Positions 10,094-18,134 of a DNA stretch of 64,000 nucleotides are shown here, piece after piece. A program made the position numbers and the translations under genes. Under the pieces are notes generated by a model, which searched no databases, was not told where the DNA came from, and saw nothing but the letters and a program-made list of their open reading frames with translations. Source of the stretch: Methanobacterium_B sp963825335 (GTDB lineage Archaea; Methanobacteriota; Methanobacteria; Methanobacteriales; Methanobacteriaceae); assembly GCA_963825335.1 (NCBI GenBank), contig CAWGSP010000001.1, positions 310,001 through 374,000 on the forward strand. Reading direction: 5' to 3'. Within the stretch, counting starts at the first letter, position 1, and each line of letters starts with the position of its first letter.

Positions 10094-11651
10094 GCTCAGA
10101 TCAGACATTAACAAACCCCAAACAGAAATTTTAAGGTATGGTACCTACGGTGTGATAGGCATATGCGGTATAGTTGGTAATTTGGTTGCAAGGATGATCA
10201 ATGATCATGGATGTGATGTAATTGGCACAGACTCAAAAAGAGAAGAGGAATGCGAATTTAAATATACCCTCGATGATTATGATTTTCCAATATACTTGTC
10301 AAGCCATCCTGAATTTTTTTTTGAAGAATCTGACATCATAATCCCGCCACCAAGCCTCAAAGAAAATTCAGATCTTTACAAAAAAATAGTGTTGAGTGGG
10401 AAGAAAATTTTGGGAGTTGAAGATTGTCTGAAACTATTCAAACCAAAAAAACCAGTTGTATGCATAACAGGGACTAACGGTAAAACAACCACCACTTCAC
10501 TTTTAAAACATATATGCCGTGGTGTGGGTTTGAAACCAACCGAACATTCCTTCAAAAATTTACAGGGAAATATAGATTATATACCACCTCTTCAAGCCAG
10601 ACTTCGTGGAGATGTAGCTGTTCTTGAAACAGGCACATTTGGAAAAATAGGCGATCTTAAACGGATGATAGAACGCTCTGAGCCAGATTACGGTATTTTG
10701 ACTAATATAACTCCGGATCACCTCAATAATGAACATGACTTCATGAGTTATGCCAGTATAAAGGGAGAATTTGTTAAATATTTCAAAAGTAAGCCGTTAA
10801 TAATAAATTCAGACGACCCAACGGTGTTTAGTTTGGTTAATGCCCATGATCATCTGGGTAAGGTTGTAACTTTTGGTGTTGATTCGAAAACAACAAATAC
10901 TGCCGATAAAATTTGTTGGTGTGGGAACAGCATCCTCATCGAAGAAACTATCTCTGGTTCTGGTTATTATGAGTGTGAATGTGGTTTGACAAGGCCTCAG
11001 CCAGATTATTTAGCATTTGAGATAGATGAATCCCATGGAAACTTCAAACTTCAAACACCGAAAGATTGTGTAGACGTGCAAACTAATCTAGTCGGTCTTC
11101 ATAATGTTTATAATGTTATTGGTGCAATCGCAGCATCTAAAGAATTCTTCAAAATACCATTAGGACAAGTAATCGATGCAGTTAAAACTTTTGAAGGTGT
11201 GCCTGGGAGAATGGAACATATGTACAATCACGATGGTATAGACATTATCATCGATTATGGACACAATCCTGCAGGTATACAGACAGTTTTAAGAGAACTT
11301 AAAAAAGTTTACGATAACATCGTCGTTGTTATAACGGTATCATCAGAATCTGGTGAGACAGGAGACATCGAAATACTAAAAAATGCCCATAAAATAGCAG
11401 ATTTCATAGTTCCTGCATCATATTCATCTAGATTAGCCGTTGAAAATAGTGAATACAAGTTTTCAGATAGGATAATCCTAACAAATAAGTCACCAATGAA
11501 ATTTAAAGAAGGAACATTGGGGGCAACCCCTGAACAGGTCATAGAAGGACTAAAAAAAGGATTAGAATGCGATACTGATGCAGTAATATGTTTGGGTGAA
11601 GCAGCATTTAAATATAAAGAATATATACTCAAATTGAGAGAATGTAAGTAA
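10086..11651 (+). CDS. Mur ligase with MurT-like zinc ribbon, pseudomurein ligase 3
   Basis: The N-terminal Rossmann part (IGICGIVGNLVARMI) is followed by the P-loop VCITGTNGKTTTTS (125-138), NITPDHLN and a C-terminal domain with IDYGHNPAG. The central domain carries an insertion with four cysteines (C277, C279, C297, C299) followed by GLTRPQPDY. That matches the zinc ribbon of MurT, the bacterial ligase that works with GatD to amidate lipid II, although here the pairs are CxC and not CxxC. No GatD-like glutaminase is nearby. ATG 10086 is chosen because GGGTG lies eight bases upstream; it overlaps the previous stop. It probably acts in pseudomurein peptide synthesis or modification. Confidence 0.9.
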   Translation: MNKLRSDINKPQTEILRYGTYGVIGICGIVGNLVARMINDHGCDVIGTDSKREEECEFKYTLDDYDFPIYLSSHPEFFFEESDIIIPPPSLKENSDLYKKIVLSGKKILGVEDCLKLFKPKKPVVCITGTNGKTTTTSLLKHICRGVGLKPTEHSFKNLQGNIDYIPPLQARLRGDVAVLETGTFGKIGDLKRMIERSEPDYGILTNITPDHLNNEHDFMSYASIKGEFVKYFKSKPLIINSDDPTVFSLVNAHDHLGKVVTFGVDSKTTNTADKICWCGNSILIEETISGSGYYECECGLTRPQPDYLAFEIDESHGNFKLQTPKDCVDVQTNLVGLHNVYNVIGAIAASKEFFKIPLGQVIDAVKTFEGVPGRMEHMYNHDGIDIIIDYGHNPAGIQTVLRELKKVYDNIVVVITVSSESGETGDIEILKNAHKIADFIVPASYSSRLAVENSEYKFSDRIILTNKSPMKFKEGTLGATPEQVIEGLKKGLECDTDAVICLGEAAFKYKEYILKLRECK

Positions 11652-11784
11652 TGTGATAAAAAATTCAAATTTTATATTACCTAGATCAAGTATTAATTAG
11701 ATCAAGAACAATGATAATAAGATCAAATTATTATTCAACATAAATATTATAAGTGCATAGTTCAATGCACTAAGTGGTGAAAGA

Positions 11785-12225
11785 ATGTTCATAAAAATTA
11801 GGCGAGATACATTAATCATTTTAATACTGGCATTTATGCTCATCCTATCTGGAAGAGTGATGACCTATATGTCATATGCATCATCTACTACTATAGAAGA
11901 AGGAGTTCCGATTTCTGGTGTTATGGTAACTGGAAATGATATAATTCCTACAGATTCTATAAGAGCAAGTTTATCTGCTGTAGGATTTCGATCTGGAAGT
12001 TTTATTAAGGGAGACACACTTGTAACTACTAAACGCATGGTACCCCTGTCGCAAGCGATTGTAAATGCCCAACAGGCAGCTATGCTTACTACAATCCCGG
12101 GAACACAGATCACACCAATTGTTGCAGCAAATGTCCAAGTTAATCAACAAACTGGATTAGTTACTGTAAACGTTATCGAAGATTTCAACAATGTCACAAT
12201 TTCAGGAGTGAATGGTACGCTATGA
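11785..12225 (+). CDS. Membrane-anchored secreted protein, POTRA-like, next to the pseudomurein genes
   Basis: This 146-residue protein has a basic N-terminus, one hydrophobic segment (about 9-30, IILILAFMLILSG) and an extracellular part. I do not recognise a family. The stretch around residues 42-85 (ISGVMVTGNDIIPTDSIRAS followed by GFRSGSFIKGD) has the pattern of a POTRA module, a small fold found in outer-surface assembly proteins, but this is a weak resemblance. Its stop overlaps the start of the next secreted protein by four bases (ATGA), so the two are translationally coupled. Position directly after the Mur ligases suggests a role in wall assembly or export; function unknown. Confidence 0.75.
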   Translation: MFIKIRRDTLIILILAFMLILSGRVMTYMSYASSTTIEEGVPISGVMVTGNDIIPTDSIRASLSAVGFRSGSFIKGDTLVTTKRMVPLSQAIVNAQQAAMLTTIPGTQITPIVAANVQVNQQTGLVTVNVIEDFNNVTISGVNGTL

Positions 12226-13493
12226 AAAAACCAAACGTAATGCGGTTGTTGATGTTTTTAATAACCATCACACTGTTTATCAACACAGCATCTGCTACAA
12301 TGAATGTGGTGATAATAACAGACCCTACAGGAAAGGACCCGAATGGAGCAGCAGCTGCTAGTATTTCTTGGGCAGAAAACATGTTCCAGTCAACATTTAT
12401 CTATTCAAAGGTAAATCATTTCTGCGTATTATCAGGTGGAGAAGGTAACGAAACAGGAAGACTTGAATCAATAGTGCAAACTCTGAAATTGCTTGAAAAT
12501 GGAGCTACTCCAGCTGTTGCTTCTGCAGCTGCAGATTCTTATAGTGGTGAAAGGGTCATGGTGGGCTCACCAACAGAGGGCGCTGCTGTGTCTGGTTCGT
12601 TTACTGCAGATCTGGTAATAGTATCAGATAACGGAACCATAACCATAACTCCAATGTCTACAACTACTGGTGGTACTTTAACACTGCCCGCCGGAGATAA
12701 AGGTGCTTTAATTCACCTGCGAAACACTCCAGGTAACCCACAATACGGAACAGCTGATGCAGTTCGTCTGCAACTTGCTGAAATGATTGGAGAGATGATC
12801 AGGGACGGTTATCCTGCCACCTATATTTTGGGTCAGGTAGTTAAATACGAAGCTATAAATGCTGGTGAAAAACATGGGGGTGGTGCTTTGAACCTTGTAT
12901 CTGGTATCTCAACAGGAGATATGTTCACGCCCGTAGCCCTGAACACTACGGGTTTCCCAATGGATCAACCCTACAGTAAAGTTGCTGAAGATGGAGATTG
13001 GAGTATTGGTTACCCTGATGCTGAAAACTACCAAGTAAGCCCGATCGATGGTAGCCCTCTGACAACAGTGTATGCATGGCAAGCAATGGAAAGTGCTATA
13101 ACCGTGACTAGCAACGTAACAAATGTAGCAGTTTATGGAAGTGTTGCACCGGGTATTGATGAAACAACAGAAGAGATAGTACAGGAATCAGTCCTAAAAC
13201 ATGGCCTCAGCTCAACATCTATTGCAAAGGATATTAACTCTGCGATAAGCAGTGGATTGATTATTGGAGTTAATTATGTAGAACCAGACAATATAAACGT
13301 TGTTCCAAATGAAAATGCCGTAGGGGTTTACTTTTCATCACTAACGGACAGTAGATCTGCCCCACCATGGAACATACCGATAAGTTCTTCGATTCTATAT
13401 CTATTAGGAAGTATGCAGACCGCGATAGGATTGATATTAATTATTCTAATCCTTTTCAGAAGTACTTTGATCAAGTCATTCATGAAAAGATGA
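12222..13493 (+). CDS. Secreted protein with C-terminal membrane anchor, wall-cluster associated
   Basis: This 423-residue protein has a signal peptide (residues 1-25, ending INTASAT) and a C-terminal transmembrane helix (about 395-416, LLGSMQTAIGLILIILILF) with a short basic cytoplasmic tail (FRSTLIKSFMKR). The long part between is extracellular, rich in Ser/Thr/Ala/Gly, and has possible N-glycosylation sequons (GNET, NVTN). I do not recognise an enzyme family; the HFCVLSGGEGNETGR and GEKHGGGALNLVSG segments look structured and conserved-like. It is encoded in a four-base overlap with the previous membrane protein and ends the wall-related run. A structural or assembly role at the pseudomurein surface is inferred from location only. 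Confidence 0.8.
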   Translation: MKKPNVMRLLMFLITITLFINTASATMNVVIITDPTGKDPNGAAAASISWAENMFQSTFIYSKVNHFCVLSGGEGNETGRLESIVQTLKLLENGATPAVASAAADSYSGERVMVGSPTEGAAVSGSFTADLVIVSDNGTITITPMSTTTGGTLTLPAGDKGALIHLRNTPGNPQYGTADAVRLQLAEMIGEMIRDGYPATYILGQVVKYEAINAGEKHGGGALNLVSGISTGDMFTPVALNTTGFPMDQPYSKVAEDGDWSIGYPDAENYQVSPIDGSPLTTVYAWQAMESAITVTSNVTNVAVYGSVAPGIDETTEEIVQESVLKHGLSSTSIAKDINSAISSGLIIGVNYVEPDNINVVPNENAVGVYFSSLTDSRSAPPWNIPISSSILYLLGSMQTAIGLILIILILFRSTLIKSFMKR

Positions 13494-13615
13494 ATAGAAC
13501 TAATAAATCCGATCGAAATATATTAAAAGGGATTTTATGGTTTTACCATTTAATCCCCTAATTATTTATTTTTAAATGTCCGATAATAAATTGTTATACT
13601 AAAGGAGTAAAAAAT

Positions 13616-13972
13616 ATGGCTTTAATTTTAATTCGTGCAGAAGATTCTGTAAAACTGTTAAATACCATAGCAGATATCGAGAGGCATGCTGGACTCAATG
13701 TATCTGGAAAACCTAGGTTGATAAGATCAAAAAATGCCGATGAAATTGCGGGTAAAATATTGAAACAAAGTTTACGATCAAAATCTGATATTGCAGTTCT
13801 TGTTCGCGTTGATGAAAATACAACCAAAAGTATACTGAATATAAGAAAAATACATCCACCCGCACATGTTATAGTAATTAGTGAAGAATATAGTGAATTT
13901 AAGGATTTAGAAAAGAAATTTCATACATTACCCTACCTGAAAGGTTATTATTCCCATAAAAATAAGGATTAG
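13616..13972 (+). CDS. Small conserved methanogen protein (probably DUF356)
   Basis: This 118-residue soluble protein begins MALILIRAEDSVKLLNTIADIERHAGL and resembles the DUF356 family of methanogens, for which no function is known. It looks alpha/beta with a repeat of hydrophobic strands (IAVLVRVD, AHVIVISEE) and a basic C-terminus. It has a good site (AGGAG) nine bases before ATG. It is separated from the secreted protein upstream by 122 bases and is convergent with MBF1. The family assignment is from memory of the N-terminal pattern and is moderately sure. Confidence 0.75.
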   Translation: MALILIRAEDSVKLLNTIADIERHAGLNVSGKPRLIRSKNADEIAGKILKQSLRSKSDIAVLVRVDENTTKSILNIRKIHPPAHVIVISEEYSEFKDLEKKFHTLPYLKGYYSHKNKD

Positions 13973-14022
13973 TTTTGGTTAAAAAAAATTGATTTTAAGA
14001 TGGTTATAAATATTCCATCTTA

Positions 14023-14499
14023 TCAATTCTTTTTAATTCGTGCAATATCACCAATGGTAGCTCCTTTTGAATTTGAGTGGCCAATTTCCTCTGCAGTTAC
14101 ATTATCTGTTTTTTCTATTAATATCAAATCCATAATCTTCTCAAGTTTTTTTGCAAGCTTTATATCTGGTATCATTTTACCAGACTCTATTCTACTGACT
14201 ACAGATGCCTTTTCATATATCTTTGCTGCGAGTTCTTCACGAGACCATCCCTTTTTCTCCCTTGCTTGCCTAACCAGATCATTCACATTCTCAACAACCT
14301 CTTCTGAAGGTTCTCTTGGTCTTTGAATTCTCCTAGATCCCCTCGAAGCTCTTGGTGCCCCTGATCTTTGGGGCTTTGGGGGTTCTCTTTGTATTTTACC
14401 AAATTTTGAGCATTCTTTACAAGTAATCATGATTGAACCATCTATTTTAGTCTTTATTGGTTCTTCTACTAATTTTTTTCCACATATCTCGCATCTCAT
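14023..14499 (-). CDS. Archaeal multiprotein-bridging factor 1 (aMBF1)
   Basis: This 158-residue protein has an N-terminal zinc ribbon (CEICGKK at 3-9 and CKEC at 27-30), a basic Pro/Arg-rich linker (about 38-65), and a C-terminal Cro/cI-type helix-turn-helix (about 70-125) with the MBF1 hallmark VRQAREKKGWSREELAAKI and SVVSRIESGK. In eukaryotes MBF1 bridges activators and TBP; archaeal members associate with ribosomes or the transcription machinery. The ATG is preceded by AGGGGAT. A TATA-like sequence ATATTTAAATAT lies about 50 bases upstream on this strand. Confidence 0.93.
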   Translation of the reverse strand: MRCEICGKKLVEEPIKTKIDGSIMITCKECSKFGKIQREPPKPQRSGAPRASRGSRRIQRPREPSEEVVENVNDLVRQAREKKGWSREELAAKIYEKASVVSRIESGKMIPDIKLAKKLEKIMDLILIEKTDNVTAEEIGHSNSKGATIGDIARIKKN

Positions 14500-15062
14500 T
14501 GACGATCCCCTTACTCTGTATTCATTATATAATCTCTACCCTCATATTTAAATATTATCAGAGGTTTTTTTTAGAGAAAACTTTTCGAGTTTTTCATCTA
14601 GTTTCATCAAGATAATCGATACACATGACTTTATTTTTCATTTATGTTCAATCAGTTACTAAGTGAACAGTTAATTCTCTAACATGATACAGAGGGGATT
14701 TTTATAATTGTAAAGTTGATGTTCACATATGCTTTTTCTAAACAATAAAATTCAAAATAATCATTAAAACATGATTTATATCGATTACATTGTTTCTGAA
14801 GTTTCTTAAGTGATAATTTTGATTTGTAGCATATTAGATGGTTTTCTTTTGCAAAATTATAAACCATCCATACAGACATTTTAACATCATTTTATGGTGT
14901 TTACCATTTTTATTGTTAAATTAGCCCATTAAATCACGAGGCTTGATCAGCTCTTCTCATACAAAATTTATTTTAGGGTGATCTTATATAACAGACAAAA
15001 TTATAAAAGAAATAACAAGTTAGTAAATCACGCTTAAAAAAAAATTTAGAGAGTCAAATATA
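14500..15062. other. Intergenic stretch between aMBF1 and a small secreted protein
   Basis: The left end holds the aMBF1 promoter. An open frame on the minus strand at 14679-14879 (66 codons; Lys/Asn/Phe/Tyr/Cys-rich) has no good ribosome binding site and no recognisable domain, so I do not call it a gene. Nothing else is visible. Confidence 0.4.
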
Positions 15063-15368
15063 ATGAATCACAAAATTATTTTAATAATAGGAATTTGTAT
15101 ATTAGTTGTCATTTTAGGAGATTTAGGCTCCATTTTACTGAGTACAGGTAACGTAAAACCTAATATCACGATTGTTAATAATAGTACTCCGGTAAATTAT
15201 ACAACTGCATCTTCAACAATTTCAACAACAAATGCTCAAACTTCGCAAAACACAACAAATCCAACCAATGAGTCAACCCAATCATCATCCAGCAACAGCC
15301 AAAATTCCGGTTACAACGATACAGATCAGGCAGTACAAAATAAAAACAATGCTAACATTACACAATAA
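15063..15368 (+). CDS. Small membrane-anchored Ser/Thr/Asn/Gln-rich protein
   Basis: This 101-residue protein has a single N-terminal hydrophobic helix (residues 5-27, ILIIGICILVVILGDLGSIL). A tail made almost wholly of Thr, Ser, Asn and Gln with several NxS/T sequons (NNST, NYTT, NTTN, NESTQ) follows. The helix would anchor it and the disordered, possibly glycosylated tail would lie outside the cell in the wall. I do not recognise a family, and low-complexity tails of this type evolve fast. It stands alone between two gene-poor stretches; function unknown. Confidence 0.6.
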   Translation: MNHKIILIIGICILVVILGDLGSILLSTGNVKPNITIVNNSTPVNYTTASSTISTTNAQTSQNTTNPTNESTQSSSSNSQNSGYNDTDQAVQNKNNANITQ

Positions 15369-15935
15369 AATTCACCATTCTATCCCCAATTCTCCATTTT
15401 ATTTCAAATCGTAATGAAGATTATTTAACAGAGAATTCTACGAAATTTTGAGACTTTGTGAATTCTGATAGTACTGTAGGAACATATTATATGGATCCAA
15501 TTGATTATTAAAACAGTCAGATTTTGATGGCCGATATTTACTAGGACAAAATAATAAACACAACATAGATCGTGAATTTTTATTGTTACCTCCTTTTGTC
15601 ATTCACCCAGATCATTAACTGATTCGAAGATAATTTGTTATTTGTTTGTTTGAATTATTTTGATGGTAACTATGTGAAGTTTAGTTGATTGTTAGTGTAA
15701 ATTTCTTCTAAACCACATTGGTCTGGTCATATTTGTATCCGACTTCACAAATTAATACGAATCAAATCTTATTATTTTAATATGGTGATGGCTTAGATTT
15801 GTTAACAGAAGATAATTTCACGATCCACAAATCTTTAAATATTATTAAAGACAATAAATTCAATTAATAATATCGGAAATCAAGAATCAAAATTATTTTT
15901 TTTAATAAAATAAAGATTAGGAGTGAGCGAGGATC
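15369..15935. other. Intergenic stretch upstream of PAN
   Basis: No gene is supported. A 42-codon open frame on the minus strand around 15425-15555 shows no recognisable domain. The right end contains the PAN promoter. Confidence 0.4.
15835..15842 (+). promoter_or_regulatory. TATA box of the proteasome-activating nucleotidase gene
   Basis: TTTAAATA lies about 94 bases before the PAN start codon, with no other gene between. It implies a leader of about 70 bases ending with the GGAGTGAGCGAGG purine-rich ribosome binding region. Confidence 0.5.
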
Positions 15936-17168
15936 ATGGAAAACATGTCCCCAAATATATTGAAAAAATTTGAAGACCTTAAAACGGAGATAAAAATCCT
16001 TAAAGAGGACAATACTAAAACTAAACGTAACCTTATGTGGAAGGTTCGAAAACTCGAAAAAGACAAGGTTTTGATCGAAAATGAAAAGATGAGGTTGGAT
16101 AGGGAAGTTAAATCTTTAAGAGGAGAAATTGAACGATTCAGATCGCCTCCACTCGTAATTGCTACGGTAACAGAAGTTTTAGATGACGGTAGGGTTGTTG
16201 TTAAAAGTAGTACAGGCCCAAATTTTGTAATTGGTTATTCACGATTCTTAGATGAAAAATCACTTGAACCAGGTGTTCGTGTGGCCCTTAATCAGCAGAC
16301 ATTTAGTATAGTACATGTTTTGCCATCAGAAAAAGACCCTCTTGTCACGGGTATGGAAGTCGATGAAAAACCGGACGTTGCTTACGAACAAATTGGCGGT
16401 CTTGAAGATCAGGTTGTTGAAATAAAAGAGACAGTTGAACTGCCTCTTAAAAAACCCGAACTCTTTATAAATATTGGAATAGAACCACCTAAAGGTGTAC
16501 TTCTTTATGGGCCTCCAGGAACTGGTAAAACTTTATTAGCTAAGGCAGTTGCACACGAAACAAATGCAACATTTATCAAGATAGTGGCATCAGAATTCGT
16601 TAAAAAATATATAGGAGAAGGTGCACGTCTTGTCAGGGGAGTTTTCGAACTTGCAAAAGAAAAATCACCGAGTATCATATTCATCGATGAAATTGATGCT
16701 ATAGCTGCAAAAAGGCTTAAGAGTTCCACTAGTGGTGACAGAGAAGTTCAAAGAACTTTAATGCAATTACTCGCTGAAATGGATGGTTTTGAAGGGCGTG
16801 GTGATGTTGGTATAGTAGCAGCTACCAACAGACCAGACATACTTGACCCGGCTCTTTTAAGACCAGGACGTTTCGATAGATTCATCGAAGTTCCTATTCC
16901 AAATGAAGACGGTAGGACCGAGATATTAAAGATCCATACCCGGAAAATGTCTTTGGAAGAAGAGATGGATATAAGGCTCATTGCTTCACTTTCAGAAGGA
17001 GCTTCTGGTGCCGACCTCAAAGCAATATGCACCGAAGCCGGAATGTTTGCGATTAGGGAAGAACGATCTACCGTTACTATGAATGATTTCATGGATGCTG
17101 TGGACAAAATTGTTGGAATGGAACACGACGAAGAAATGAAAAAAGAAGCCGGAGTGATGTTCGGATAA
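15936..17168 (+). CDS. pan: Proteasome-activating nucleotidase PAN (AAA+ ATPase)
   Basis: PAN is the hexameric ATPase that unfolds substrates for the archaeal 20S proteasome. The 410 residues hold an N-terminal coiled coil (about 8-67), an OB domain (about 72-130, LVIATVTEVLDDGRVVV), and the AAA module with Walker A GPPGTGKT (about 190-197), Walker B IIFIDEIDAI, the pore-loop region KYIGEGARLV, sensor 1 ATNRPD and arginine fingers in LRPGRFDR. The last three residues are MFG: the docking HbYX motif has Phe in place of Tyr. ATG 15936 follows GAGG; an in-frame ATG nine bases later is possible. The gene is monocistronic. Confidence 0.97.
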   Translation: MENMSPNILKKFEDLKTEIKILKEDNTKTKRNLMWKVRKLEKDKVLIENEKMRLDREVKSLRGEIERFRSPPLVIATVTEVLDDGRVVVKSSTGPNFVIGYSRFLDEKSLEPGVRVALNQQTFSIVHVLPSEKDPLVTGMEVDEKPDVAYEQIGGLEDQVVEIKETVELPLKKPELFINIGIEPPKGVLLYGPPGTGKTLLAKAVAHETNATFIKIVASEFVKKYIGEGARLVRGVFELAKEKSPSIIFIDEIDAIAAKRLKSSTSGDREVQRTLMQLLAEMDGFEGRGDVGIVAATNRPDILDPALLRPGRFDRFIEVPIPNEDGRTEILKIHTRKMSLEEEMDIRLIASLSEGASGADLKAICTEAGMFAIREERSTVTMNDFMDAVDKIVGMEHDEEMKKEAGVMFG

Positions 17169-17321
17169 TTTATTCTGGACTTCCAACTTTTTTTAATTTT
17201 TAAAATATTAACTATTTTGGCCTATGATGAACCCTATGAGCTCTGATCTGATGATGAATGATGGGCGATCTGAGGCTTTTAATCATTTACTTGTTTTATA
17301 AAAAAATATTTAAATTATTTA

Positions 17322-18134
17322 CTACCTATTATCATCAAATCTTGGCATTCTTGTTTTAATATCATTTATACTCGACAATAATTTATTCAGATCAGAACAA
17401 ACAAGTTTATCATCTAATTGAGGAATTACTGGCCTATTAACGATTATTATTGGAATTCCAAGTTCATTAGCAGCATCTATTTTGGATGGGGTACCGCCGC
17501 TCTCACCACTTTCTTTAGTCACAACTATTTTAATGTTATATTCTCTCATCAATGCCTTATTAAATTCCCTTGTAAATGTTCCCTGCATTGCAACAATGTT
17601 GTTTGTTGGAATTCCCATTTCATTGCATTTTCTTATTGAGTTTAACACCGGCAGAACCCTGACAACAATTAATTTGGGATCTATATCCTTTAGATGTGGA
17701 AGTGTTGATACACCTGCTAAGTGCATTATTTTTCCATTATATTCTCTTCCAATCAATTTTTTCGATAACACGGCTGCTTCTTCGAACGATGACGCTTGGA
17801 TCACGTTGTCTTCAGTAATTTTGAGAGATGGTCTTTCAAATCGTATGTAGTTTATTCCAGAATTAGTTGTGGATTTTATTGCATTTATGGTTGCTTCAGC
17901 AGCAAACGGATGTGTTGCATCTACAACCAGATCAATTTTGTTGAGTATGATGAGATCTGTGATTTCTTGTACACCAAGACGTCCAACAATAACTTCATCT
18001 GCACCTGCAGATACTGCAATATCACTCCCAAATTTTGTTGTGGTGGTGGCAATAACTTCTAAATCTTCTTGTTCAGCAAGTTTTATAATGATGTTGACAG
18101 CATCGGATGTACCAGCCATGATCATTACCTTCAT
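17322..18134 (-). CDS. cbiJ: Cobalt-precorrin-6A reductase CbiJ/CobK
   Basis: CbiJ reduces cobalt-precorrin-6A to 6B in corrin ring synthesis; methanogens need corrinoids for the methyltransferase Mtr. The 270-residue protein shows the family motifs: an N-terminal nucleotide fold (MIMAGTSDAVNI), VVDATHPFAAEAT (about 70-82), AMQGTFTREFN (about 183-193), and TKESGESGGTPSKIDAA (about 206-222) followed by IIIVNRPV. It overlaps the end of the P-type ATPase by four bases and has GGTGAT just before its ATG, so it is the last gene of a UPF0146, ATPase, cbiJ run. No other cobalamin gene is nearby. Confidence 0.93.
   Translation of the reverse strand: MKVMIMAGTSDAVNIIIKLAEQEDLEVIATTTTKFGSDIAVSAGADEVIVGRLGVQEITDLIILNKIDLVVDATHPFAAEATINAIKSTTNSGINYIRFERPSLKITEDNVIQASSFEEAAVLSKKLIGREYNGKIMHLAGVSTLPHLKDIDPKLIVVRVLPVLNSIRKCNEMGIPTNNIVAMQGTFTREFNKALMREYNIKIVVTKESGESGGTPSKIDAANELGIPIIIVNRPVIPQLDDKLVCSDLNKLLSSINDIKTRMPRFDDNR

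Noticed and set aside
14679..14879. 66-codon minus-strand frame
   Set aside because: Biased composition, no start signal and no recognisable domain.
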